11,399 nucleotides of DNA from an uncultured Clostridia bacterium (GTDB lineage Bacteria > Bacillota > Clostridia > Christensenellales > Aristaeellaceae): NCBI GenBank assembly GCA_946410395.1, contig CAMKAE010000053.1:1-11399 (forward strand), given 5' to 3'. Every line of letters starts with the position of its first letter. Position 1 is the first letter of the stretch. The notes under the pieces are model-generated. The model saw only the letters and a list, made by a program, of their open reading frames with translations. It ran no database searches and was not told where the DNA came from. Shown here piece by piece: positions 1-7,417 of the stretch. Position numbers and translations under genes: made by a program.

Positions 1-1964
1 CTGAGGAAACCCCCGCTGAGGAAGCTCCCGCCGAGGAAGCCCCCGCCACGACCGGCGGTGCGGTGGCCTACCTGATGTATGCCGACGGCAGCTGGACCAA
101 CCAGTACTGGTATGACGGCAACGAGTATCCCGTGACGGAGACCAACGCCATCGTCACCGGCCCCGGCGCTTATACCGTGGGTCTGGAATTCGGCGAGGAA
201 GCCCAGGGCCTGGCCTTCGCCGCCATCGGCATCAACGGCGGCGAGATCTCCTTCCCCAACTACACCATCGAGGTGAAGGCCATCCGGGTCAACGGTGCCG
301 AAATCGCCTTCGAGAAGGGCTACACCTCCTCTGACGACGGTGTCACCACCCGCATGAACCTGTACAACGAATGGGTCTCCGAGCTGCCCCAGGACGCCCG
401 CTCCTTCGACGGCAAGACCGAGGACGCCAAGCCCATCGTTGTGGACAAGGAAGCCTTCGCGGCCGTGAAGACCGTGGAAGTGGATTTCGTGCTGCACCAG
501 TTCGGCGTGGACACAGCGTATCTGATGTACGCGGACGCCGCCTGGGCCAACCAGTTCTGGTATGACGGCAACGAGTATCCCGTGACCGCCACCACCGCCA
601 CCGTCGACGGCTTCGGCGACTACACCGTGGGTCTGGCCTTTGAGACCCCCGCCGAGGGCCTGGCCTTTGCGGCCCTGGGCATCGTGAACGGCGAGAAGAC
701 CTATCCCGGCGCCTACCTGAAGATCAACGAGATCCGGGTCAACGGCGAGGCCGTTGAAGTCGCGAAGGGCTACACCTCCTCCGACGACGGCATCACCACC
801 CGCATGAACATCTACAACGAATGGGTTTCCGCCCTGCCCGAGGACGCCCGCTCCTTCGACGGCACCACCGAAGGCGCCTCCCCCATCATCGTGGACAAGG
901 AAGCCTTCGCCTCCGTGAGCAGCGTGGAGGTCGACTTCTCCCTGGTGCCCGTCACCGACGTGGCCTACCTGATGTTCGCCAACGGCGACTGGTCCGCCCA
1001 GTACTGGTATGACGGTAACGAGTATCCTGTGACCGCCACCACCGCCGAGATCACCGGCCAGGGCTTCTACACCGTGGGTCTTGAGTTCCCCGAGCCCGTG
1101 GACGGCCTGGCCTTCGCGGCCGTCGGCATCGCCAAGGGCGAGCAGACCTTCAGCGGCTACTTCATCGACATCACCGACATCAAGGTGAACGGCAAGTCCA
1201 TCGACGTGAACGCCGGCTACACCTCCTCCGACGACGGCATCACCACCCGCGAGAACATCTACAACGAATGGGTCAGCGAGCTGCCCGCCGACGCCCGCCG
1301 TGCCGACGACATCCTGGAAGGCGCCTCCCCCATCATCGTGGACAAGGAAGCCTTCACCGGCGTCAAGACCATCGAGGTCAGCTTTGACTACATCTACGGC
1401 AAGCCCATCGTCAAGGACGAGAACGCGCCCCTGACCGAGGAGGAAGCCGCCGAGCTGCTCAAGGCGGACTACAACGCCTACATCGGCCTGCAGACCGAAA
1501 ACTACATCTTCCGCAACGCCTGGGACGAGGCCAACTACGGCCGCGACTCCGAGGCCAACCCCGGCTTCTTCAACCGGCTGACCGGCTGGGACGCCGACAA
1601 CAACGCGGTCGACTACGGCGGAACCTTTGAGGACGCCGTGCTCACCACGGCCGGCACCTACACCGTCTCCGTCACCACCGGCGAGATGGGGCTGGGCACC
1701 GACGGCTTCTTCCGCCTGCTCTTCGTCTCCACCGACGTGCCCTCCAGGCTGGTCAAGGACGGCTTCGTCTCCTTCGAGGACGTGCAGATCAAGCTCGGCA
1801 GCGCCGCGACCCAGAAGTACACCGACATCGACACCTCCGGCGACTATGTGCGCATCGTGGTGATCGATCAGTACAACCGGAGCGAGGATCCTTTCGGATA
1901 CACCATGCCCGGTGCGGACACACCCATTACCATCACCTTCACCGTGACCGGCCTGACCGACTGA
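1..1964 (+). CDS. Partial secreted multi-modular protein with three tandem carbohydrate-binding-like modules and a diverged fourth
   Basis: This is the 3' part of a gene. The frame is open from base 3 with no stop, so the GTG at 63 is internal and the true start lies upstream of the window. The visible part opens with a Glu/Pro/Ala linker and then carries three beta-rich modules of about 144 residues (66-497, 516-947, 963-1394). Each has the pattern AYLM(Y/F)A..-W..Q(Y/F)WYDGNEYPV, (Y)TVGL.F, GLAFAA.GI, I.VNG, GYTSSDDG.TTR, NEWVS.LP.DAR and P I.VDKEAF. Around 1470-1952 a diverged fourth module keeps AYIGL, GTYTVSV and a QYN segment. Conserved surface-type aromatics and the same module behind a GH5 domain in this window suggest polysaccharide binding, an inference because the family is not identified. 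No LPXTG, SLH or dockerin motif is visible at the C-terminus. The missing N-terminus could be an enzyme. Coding is certain; function is moderate. Confidence 0.85.
   Translation, partial: EETPAEEAPAEEAPATTGGAVAYLMYADGSWTNQYWYDGNEYPVTETNAIVTGPGAYTVGLEFGEEAQGLAFAAIGINGGEISFPNYTIEVKAIRVNGAEIAFEKGYTSSDDGVTTRMNLYNEWVSELPQDARSFDGKTEDAKPIVVDKEAFAAVKTVEVDFVLHQFGVDTAYLMYADAAWANQFWYDGNEYPVTATTATVDGFGDYTVGLAFETPAEGLAFAALGIVNGEKTYPGAYLKINEIRVNGEAVEVAKGYTSSDDGITTRMNIYNEWVSALPEDARSFDGTTEGASPIIVDKEAFASVSSVEVDFSLVPVTDVAYLMFANGDWSAQYWYDGNEYPVTATTAEITGQGFYTVGLEFPEPVDGLAFAAVGIAKGEQTFSGYFIDITDIKVNGKSIDVNAGYTSSDDGITTRENIYNEWVSELPADARRADDILEGASPIIVDKEAFTGVKTIEVSFDYIYGKPIVKDENAPLTEEEAAELLKADYNAYIGLQTENYIFRNAWDEANYGRDSEANPGFFNRLTGWDADNNAVDYGGTFEDAVLTTAGTYTVSVTTGEMGLGTDGFFRLLFVSTDVPSRLVKDGFVSFEDVQIKLGSAATQKYTDIDTSGDYVRIVVIDQYNRSEDPFGYTMPGADTPITITFTVTGLTD
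3..47 (+). repeat. Pentapeptide linker repeat, three 15-base units
   Basis: Three in-frame 15-base units (3-17, 18-32, 33-47) encode EETPA, EEAPA and EEAPA. This Pro/Ala/Glu-rich stretch is typical of flexible linkers between domains of secreted enzymes, so another domain probably lies upstream of the window. The array may extend to the left. Confidence 0.75.
66..1394 (+). repeat. Tandem duplication: three ~150-codon copies of one module
   Basis: The copies start at 66, 516 and 963, giving periods of 450 and 447 bases. Similarity reaches the DNA level: TATGACGGCAACGAGTATCC occurs at about 109, 559 and, with one silent change, 1008. Blocks coding GYTSSDDG, YNEWVS and VDKEAF also recur. This points to fairly recent in-frame duplication or repeated homogenisation by recombination. 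Copy number may vary between strains. Confidence 0.92.
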
Positions 1965-1983
1965 GTCCCGTCTGATCGGCCCT

Positions 1984-2019
1984 GCGGCGGCGCTTCTCCT
2001 TGGCGGGCGGCGCCGCCGC
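1984..2019 (+). terminator. GC-rich intergenic stem-loop, weak terminator or mRNA-processing hairpin
   Basis: A perfect 10-base-pair stem (GCGGCGGCGC at 1984-1993 with GCGCCGCCGC at 2010-2019) encloses a 16-base loop, starting 20 bases after the stop of the modular protein. It is followed only by TTCATT, not a true T run. Partial termination or 3'-end stabilisation is likelier than full termination. It fits a role in uncoupling the modular protein from the transporter genes. Confidence 0.55.
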
Positions 2020-2048
2020 TTCATTCCATCCAGAAATGAGGTCCGTTT

Positions 2049-3596
2049 ATGTCTCAGAATGTCCTTCCCCAGACCGGCGTGCCGGATCTGCGAAAAGCGC
2101 AGCCGGTCCTGGAGCAGTCCGCCAGTGAACGCGCTGCGCTGTGGGCGCACCGGATCATCATCCTTCTGGCCTTCCTGATGGTCTTCTTCCCGCCCTTCAA
2201 TCCCGGGCGGATCTCCGCCAAGATCAGCGGCAACCTGACCCTGCTGACCTCGGCCACCTCCTTCGGGACGGTGACCACCCGTATCGCGGCTTACATGGAG
2301 CCCGGCATGCGCTTTGCCCTGAACGCGGGGGACATGCGCCTCTCCATGCTGGGCTGTGCCATGGTGCTCGTCGGCATTGTGGCCTCCGGCGTCGGCGCCT
2401 GCATCAGCCTGGGAAACCGGAAGCTGCGCAGCGTCGGCCTGTGGTTCCCCATGGCGGGTGCTGTCCTGATCCTCGGCGGCCTGTTCGTCAACCTGACAGC
2501 CTACAACCGGATCACCGCCTTTGTGCAGGGGATGGATATCTCAGACGCGCAAAAGCTCTCCCACATGCAGAACCTGGAACTGCAGTGGCCGGGCTTTGCC
2601 AACACCGCCTGGACCATCGCAGCCCTGGCCATTCTGGTCAGCACCGTGCTGGTCTATGGTTTTACCTTTGCGCAGGATCGCGAAGATCACCCGGAAATGC
2701 AGGAGAAGTACCGGCTTTTCCTCATGTTCCTGCCGGTGCTGCTGCTGGCCTTCGTCTTCGCCTATCTGCCCATCTACGGCTGGCGCTATGCCTTTTATGA
2801 CGCGAAGGCCGGCGATGAGCTCACACCCGAGATCTACGTGGGCCTGAGCAATTTCCGGATGCTCATCACCGACCCGGGCTTCTCCTCCAAGATCCTGCAG
2901 GTGCTGCGCAACACCCTGATCATGTCGGGTCTGGGCATCCTCACAAGCTGGCTGCCCATCGCCTTCGCCATCCTCCTGGCAGAAATCCGCTCCACCAAGT
3001 TCCAGCGCAGTGTCCAGACGCTGACCACCATTCCCAACTTCCTGAGCTGGGTGCTGGTCTACGCGGTCGCCCTGTCCATTTTTTCCGCAGACGGTCTGAT
3101 CAACAACCTGGCCGCCATGATCTCCGGCGCAGGCTTCAACCGCACGGACTATCTGGCCAGCGCGGATCTGACCTGGATCAAAATGCTGCTGTGGGGCACA
3201 TGGAAGGGCCTGGGCTGGAGCGCCATCATCTATGTGGCGGGCATCGCCGGCATCGACCAGCAGCTGTATGAAGCAGCCCGGGTAGACGGCGCCAACCGCT
3301 GGCACTGCATCTGGCACATCACCGTGCCCGGCCTGATCCCCACCTACATGGTCATGCTGCTCATGTCCATCGCCGGCATCCTGTCCAACGGCATGGAGCA
3401 GTACCTGGTCTTCTCCAATCCCTACAACGGCGATGTGATTCAGGTGCTGGACCTTTACGTCTACAACCTGGGCATCGGCAACAACAATCTGAGCGTCTCC
3501 ACCGTGATCGGCATCCTGAAGTCCGTTATCGCCGTCATTCTGCTCTTCGGCGCCAATGGGTTCTCCAAGCTGGTCCGCGGCGAGAGCATCATTTAA
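2049..3596 (+). CDS. Sugar ABC transporter permease, LplB/CUT1 type, with extra N-terminal membrane domain
   Basis: Membrane permease of a binding-protein-dependent (oligo)saccharide importer. The core is residues ~222-515. It starts with the LplB-like segment YLPIYGW and VGLSNF, then the NTL helix, and has the EAA loop at 407-431 (YEAARVDGAN..., ending PGLIP), which contacts the ATPase in this family. Family members are usually about 300 residues; this one has 515. The extra ~210 N-terminal residues hold about four membrane segments (35-50, 98-119, 128-150, 186-207) with two outside or inside loops of ~30-45 residues. The ATG start has GAGG at 2038-2041, 7 bases upstream. It lies 12 bases before the second permease, so the two are co-transcribed. 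The exact sugar is unknown; an oligosaccharide released by the GH5 enzyme is inferred. Confidence 0.9.
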   Translation: MSQNVLPQTGVPDLRKAQPVLEQSASERAALWAHRIIILLAFLMVFFPPFNPGRISAKISGNLTLLTSATSFGTVTTRIAAYMEPGMRFALNAGDMRLSMLGCAMVLVGIVASGVGACISLGNRKLRSVGLWFPMAGAVLILGGLFVNLTAYNRITAFVQGMDISDAQKLSHMQNLELQWPGFANTAWTIAALAILVSTVLVYGFTFAQDREDHPEMQEKYRLFLMFLPVLLLAFVFAYLPIYGWRYAFYDAKAGDELTPEIYVGLSNFRMLITDPGFSSKILQVLRNTLIMSGLGILTSWLPIAFAILLAEIRSTKFQRSVQTLTTIPNFLSWVLVYAVALSIFSADGLINNLAAMISGAGFNRTDYLASADLTWIKMLLWGTWKGLGWSAIIYVAGIAGIDQQLYEAARVDGANRWHCIWHITVPGLIPTYMVMLLMSIAGILSNGMEQYLVFSNPYNGDVIQVLDLYVYNLGIGNNNLSVSTVIGILKSVIAVILLFGANGFSKLVRGESII

Positions 3597-3608
3597 GGGG
3601 GTGAGCGC

Positions 3609-5552
3609 ATGAGTCAGAGCCATCAGAAAAACGAAACTTCACAGGCCAAGTGCCAGCGCTTCCCCCGGAATCTCCCCCTGTGGCAGCGCGTCCTGCTGAT
3701 CCTGGGCGTCACCCTGGCGGTCGCCCTCATTGCCCTGGCGGTTTGCAAGTGGATCATCCCGCCTGTCTATGTGGATACCGCGGAAGTCACCATGAGCATC
3801 AGCCAGGAGGCTACCGACAGGCTGCTCGTGGATCATCAGGACGAAGCCGAGCTGGAGCTGGATCTGCTCAACACCGGTCTGAAGAGCGAGTTCCAGCGGC
3901 CGGGCAGCAGGCGGAACAACGACCTGCGAAACGGCCAGGTCAACGCCCTGTTCTACTACTACATCTCGGATGACCTGGCAGCGACCTACGGCTATGATCC
4001 CCGGTCGATGGAAATCATCCAGCCCAAAAACCTGGAGGGCACGCTGATCACCGGAAAGGCGTTGGGCGATGATCCCCAGACCCTGGTGATCACCGTGGCC
4101 AGCGACAAGCCCGAGGAGGCCGAGCTGGTGGAGCAGGTCGCCCGTTCCGCCGCAAAGCAGCTGGGCGTCATCATCTTCGGCGCTGAAGCGACGCCGGAGC
4201 AGGCCACCGTCCGCATAGAGCCCGTGAGCAGCGACAAGCTGAACGCATGGCAGGCGGTTTTCCGCATCACCGACGAGGCGGTGTCCACCCTCAGCCTGAC
4301 CAAGTATTATTCCATGGAGCTGAACCTGGCACACACGGTGGAAGCCTTCCGGCAGGACAGCGTCCTGCAGGATGTGCTGAACCGCGCCGGTTCCTCTGCC
4401 CAGGTTTCAGAGCTGAAAAAACGCCTTGCTGTTAAAAACGGCATCGGCAACATGACCTTTACGGTCACCTGGCCCACGGGCCGGGGTGAAAGCGCGGCAG
4501 ACCTGGCCGCCGCGGCCGCGCAGGCCGCTGCCTTCCAGGTCTTTGACCGGGAAACCGCTGAAGGCGAGGTTGAAATCAGCCCTGCCAACATGCTCCAGCA
4601 GAACGCCTATGAGTCTCCCAAGACGGGCATCATCGTGTTCATTGCTGCGCTGATCGCCCTGGAGGTCTGCTTCTTCCTTTTCTCCGGGCTGGGCTTTGTA
4701 GACTGTCTGATCGTCAACTTCTTCGTCCTCTTCACCTTCATCTGCGTCTTCCCCTTCTACTATCTGTTCATCAACACCATCTCCGATAACACGGAGGTGG
4801 CGGGCGGCAGGGTCAATTTCCTCCCTGTGGGCATCCACTTCAGCAACTACAGCCGGATTCTGGGCCAGGAGGATCTGTACAATGCGCTGCTGGTCACCGT
4901 GGCCCGCACGGTCCTCGGCACCGTTCTGATGGTGCTGACCTCCGCCTGGGCCGGATACCTGGTCACCAAGCAGAAGATGTGGCACCGGTCCTTCTGGTAC
5001 CGGGCGCTGGTCATCACCATGTACTTCAACGCCGGCCTGATCCCCTGGTACACCAACATGCTGATGCTGGGCCTGACGGGCAATTTCCTGGCCTACATCA
5101 TCCCCGGCATGGTCGCGCCCTACAACATCATCCTGGTGAAGACTTACATTGAGTCGATCCCGGGCTCCCTGGAGGAGAGCGCCATCATCGACGGCGCCAC
5201 CACCTTCAAGGTGTTCCTGCGCATCATCCTGCCTCTGTCCATTCCGATTCTGGCCACGATCGCCATTTTCGGCGCCGTGGGCAACTGGAACTCCTTCCAG
5301 GATTCCCTGCTGCTCATGTCTTCCGCCCCGAATCTGTACACGCTGCAGCACCGGCTCTACATCTATCTGAACCAGACCACTTCGATCAACACGGAGCAGA
5401 TCTCGGAACAGATGGCGCAGAACCTGATGAACAACGGCGTCACCACCAAGTACACCATCGCCATGATCACCATCATCCCCATTCTGCTGGTCTACCCCTT
5501 CATGCAGCGCTACTTTGTCAAGGGCATCATGCTCGGTGCGGTGAAGGGATAA
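3609..5552 (+). CDS. Sugar ABC transporter permease, YtcP/LplC type, fused to a Wzz/YveK-like extracytoplasmic domain
   Basis: The second permease of the importer. The permease core spans residues ~360-647: FPFYYLFINT, an NALLVTVARTVLGT helix, NAGLIPWY, the EAA loop EESAIIDGATTF at 522-533 leading into ILPLSIP, and the C-terminal FVKGIMLGAVKG typical of YtcP/LplC proteins. These are normally about 290-300 residues; this has 647. The N-terminus has one membrane segment (~26-50), the sequence PPVYVDTAEVTMSIS, a ~280-residue soluble region and a second membrane segment at ~339-358 preceded by ESPKTG. That plan and several motifs (AFRQDSVLQDVL, ELKKRLAV, then FTVTW followed by an Ala-rich helix) resemble Wzz/YveK chain-length proteins. 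The start has a near-perfect AAGGGGGTGA site at 3595-3604. The permease call is firm; the Wzz-like call rests on pattern only. Confidence 0.9.
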   Translation: MSQSHQKNETSQAKCQRFPRNLPLWQRVLLILGVTLAVALIALAVCKWIIPPVYVDTAEVTMSISQEATDRLLVDHQDEAELELDLLNTGLKSEFQRPGSRRNNDLRNGQVNALFYYYISDDLAATYGYDPRSMEIIQPKNLEGTLITGKALGDDPQTLVITVASDKPEEAELVEQVARSAAKQLGVIIFGAEATPEQATVRIEPVSSDKLNAWQAVFRITDEAVSTLSLTKYYSMELNLAHTVEAFRQDSVLQDVLNRAGSSAQVSELKKRLAVKNGIGNMTFTVTWPTGRGESAADLAAAAAQAAAFQVFDRETAEGEVEISPANMLQQNAYESPKTGIIVFIAALIALEVCFFLFSGLGFVDCLIVNFFVLFTFICVFPFYYLFINTISDNTEVAGGRVNFLPVGIHFSNYSRILGQEDLYNALLVTVARTVLGTVLMVLTSAWAGYLVTKQKMWHRSFWYRALVITMYFNAGLIPWYTNMLMLGLTGNFLAYIIPGMVAPYNIILVKTYIESIPGSLEESAIIDGATTFKVFLRIILPLSIPILATIAIFGAVGNWNSFQDSLLLMSSAPNLYTLQHRLYIYLNQTTSINTEQISEQMAQNLMNNGVTTKYTIAMITIIPILLVYPFMQRYFVKGIMLGAVKG

Positions 5553-5584
5553 GGAAATCAGAGACACAAAGGACGATCCACGAA

Positions 5585-5589
5585 AGGAG
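5585..5589 (+). promoter_or_regulatory. Ribosome-binding site fixing the start of the solute-binding protein
   Basis: AGGAG sits 8 bases before the ATG at 5598. A nearer, out-of-frame ATG at 5591 lies too close to be used well. The frame from 5598 begins with a clear signal peptide, which confirms the choice. Confidence 0.8.
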
Positions 5590-5597
5590 AATGGCAC

Positions 5598-7340
5598 ATG
5601 AAAAAGCTTCTGACCCTTGTACTGGCCTGCGCACTCTTCCTGAGCGCCGTACCGATGGCCGGCCTGGCGGACACCGTGGTAAACCGCGACGCGCCCACCA
5701 TCCGCCTGGACGTCTACTCCCAGCTGGCCAACTACTCCGGCATTCAGCAGGGCTGGGGCGCCACGCTGCTCAAGGACAAATTCAATGTGGAGCTCAACAT
5801 CATTCCCGAACAGGACGGCACCTACGCCACCCGCATGGAAGCGGGCAGCCTGGGCGACATCGTGGTCTGGGGTTCCAACGGCGACGACTACAAGAACGCC
5901 GTGGCCAAGAACATGCTCCTGGACTGGGAGCAGTTCGACCTGGGCAAGACCTACGCGCCCTATATCATGGAGCACTACACGGCCGCACTGGAGAGCAACC
6001 GCCAGATCAGCGGCGATGACAAGGTTCACGGCTTCGGCTTCAACGTGGCCTTCTCCTCCGACAGCCATCAGTCCTTCTTCTACACCTGGGACATCCGCTG
6101 GGACCTGTACAAGGAGCTCGGCTATCCGGAGGTGTATGACCTGAACGACATGGTGGACCTGTTCACGCAGATGAAGGCCATCTGCCCCACCGACGAGATC
6201 GGCGGCGACACCTACGCGGTGTCCATCTGGCCCGACTGGGACGGCAACATGGTCATGTACGTCAAAGCCCTGGCCACCGCCTACTACGGCTACGACGAGC
6301 TGGGCTTCGGCCACTACAATCCCACCAACGGCCAGTTCCTCTCCTGCCTGGACGACAACAGCCCCTACATGGAATGCCTGCGGTTCTTCAACCAGCTGTA
6401 CCGCGCAGGCCTGCTGGACCCCAACTCCTCCTCCCAGACCTATGACAAGATGAGCGAAAAGCTGAAGAACGGCGGCACCTTCTGGTCCATCTTCAACTAT
6501 GCCGGCTCCATGGCCTACAACACCACCGAGCACATGCAGGAAGGCAAATACATGTACGCCATGGTGCCCGAGGACGCCACGCCCATCGTGTACGGCCTGG
6601 GCAACACCGGCGGCAACCGCATCTGGTCCGTGGGCAACTACACCAAGTATCCGGAGCTGTGCCTGGAGATCCTGGACTGGCTGGCCACCCCCGACGGCGC
6701 CATGACCACCTGGTACGGTCCCCGCGGCCTGACCTGGGACTATGACGAGCAGGGCCGGATGTACTTCACCGAGCTCGGCCAGCTCACCAGCAAGGACTCC
6801 TCCTACAACATGGCGGGCGTTGAGTGGACCAGCCCGGACACCGGCAAGACCTACACCCTGTCCGGCACCTTCAACGACGGCTTCATCCAGATCAACAACA
6901 CCACCCTCTCCAAGGACATGGTGAACCCCGACGGCAACGGCGTGGAAACCTTCAACAGCGACACCTGGGAGTCTGTGGTCACCGCCACCACCTACCCGAT
7001 CCAGCAGGACTGGCGCGACTTCACCGGCGCCACACTGGCGGACGAGTATATGGAAGGGCGCGAGGATGACTACGGTACCAAGATGTATGTCACCATGCCC
7101 GACATCCCCTATTCCGAGAGCGAGAAGAGCTCCGACCTGACCCTGAAGTGGAACAACTGCGCCAAGACCATCAAGGATTACTCCTGGCGCGCCATGTACG
7201 CCAAGTCCGACGCGGAGTTCAACTACCACGTGGGCGAGATGAAAAAGCTCTGCAACCAGTACGGCTACGCGGACTGCGTCGCCTGGTGCGAGCAGGAGGC
7301 CGCTCAGAAGTGGGAGCTGACCCAACAGCTGGGCAAGTGA
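5598..7340 (+). CDS. Extracellular solute-binding protein of the sugar ABC importer (LipO-like, large)
   Basis: Binding protein that would deliver oligosaccharides to the two permeases just upstream (45-base gap, same operon). Residues 1-24 are a signal peptide: MKKLL, a hydrophobic core, then AGLA cut before D25. The mature part matches the large (~500-580 residue) family 1 binding proteins that accompany LplB/YtcP permeases: IRLDVYSQ at the first strand, LKDKFNVELNIIP, TRMEAGSLGDIVVWG, DKVHGFGFN, IRWDLYKELGYPEV followed by DLVDLF-like TQMKAI, and WLATPDGAMTTWYGPRG. Many Trp and Tyr residues suit stacking against sugar rings. The usual lipobox is not convincing (LAC at 9-11 lies inside the hydrophobic core), which is odd for a Gram-positive binding protein. 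The ligand cannot be read from the sequence. Confidence 0.9.
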   Translation: MKKLLTLVLACALFLSAVPMAGLADTVVNRDAPTIRLDVYSQLANYSGIQQGWGATLLKDKFNVELNIIPEQDGTYATRMEAGSLGDIVVWGSNGDDYKNAVAKNMLLDWEQFDLGKTYAPYIMEHYTAALESNRQISGDDKVHGFGFNVAFSSDSHQSFFYTWDIRWDLYKELGYPEVYDLNDMVDLFTQMKAICPTDEIGGDTYAVSIWPDWDGNMVMYVKALATAYYGYDELGFGHYNPTNGQFLSCLDDNSPYMECLRFFNQLYRAGLLDPNSSSQTYDKMSEKLKNGGTFWSIFNYAGSMAYNTTEHMQEGKYMYAMVPEDATPIVYGLGNTGGNRIWSVGNYTKYPELCLEILDWLATPDGAMTTWYGPRGLTWDYDEQGRMYFTELGQLTSKDSSYNMAGVEWTSPDTGKTYTLSGTFNDGFIQINNTTLSKDMVNPDGNGVETFNSDTWESVVTATTYPIQQDWRDFTGATLADEYMEGREDDYGTKMYVTMPDIPYSESEKSSDLTLKWNNCAKTIKDYSWRAMYAKSDAEFNYHVGEMKKLCNQYGYADCVAWCEQEAAQKWELTQQLGK

Positions 7341-7347
7341 GCTTCCT

Positions 7348-7380
7348 GGCGTGTCCCGCAGGCCGCGGGGCACGCCTTTT
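7348..7380 (+). terminator. Hairpin with T run between the binding-protein and GH5 genes
   Basis: GGCGTGTCCCGC (7348-7359) pairs with GCGGGGCACGCC (7365-7376) over 12 pairs including one G-U, with a 5-base loop, and is followed by TTTT (7377-7380). This has the form of an intrinsic terminator with a short T run. It starts 8 bases after the binding-protein stop and 38 bases before the GH5 start. As no clear promoter is visible behind it, partial read-through into the GH5 gene is likely. Confidence 0.75.
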
Positions 7381-7417
7381 CCCCTTCATCCTGATGTTTT
7401 GAAAGGAACGCAAAACG

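Noticed and set aside
63..65. GTG at 63 as the start of the modular protein
   Set aside because: The frame is open back to base 3 and encodes a typical linker. GTG here is the Val that begins the first module, with no ribosome-binding site.
66..1394. CRISPR-like or non-coding repeat array
   Set aside because: The period is ~450 bases, in frame, and protein motifs are conserved; it is a domain duplication within a gene.
2541..3623. A 360-codon open frame on the minus strand across the first permease
   Set aside because: Gln/Gly/Asp/His-rich translation with no domain; antisense shadow of the permease gene.
5622..5633. Lipobox LAC at residues 9-11 of the binding protein
   Set aside because: The hydrophobic stretch before it is too short and continues after the Cys; an AGLA cut at 24/25 fits better. 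Kept as a finding, not as a lipoprotein call.
4407..7373. A 988-codon open frame on the minus strand across the second permease and binding-protein genes
   Set aside because: It is a by-product of high GC at third codon positions of the real plus-strand genes. Its translation is low-complexity (runs of Val, Gly, His, Gln) and matches no family, while the plus strand shows clear permease and binding-protein motifs.
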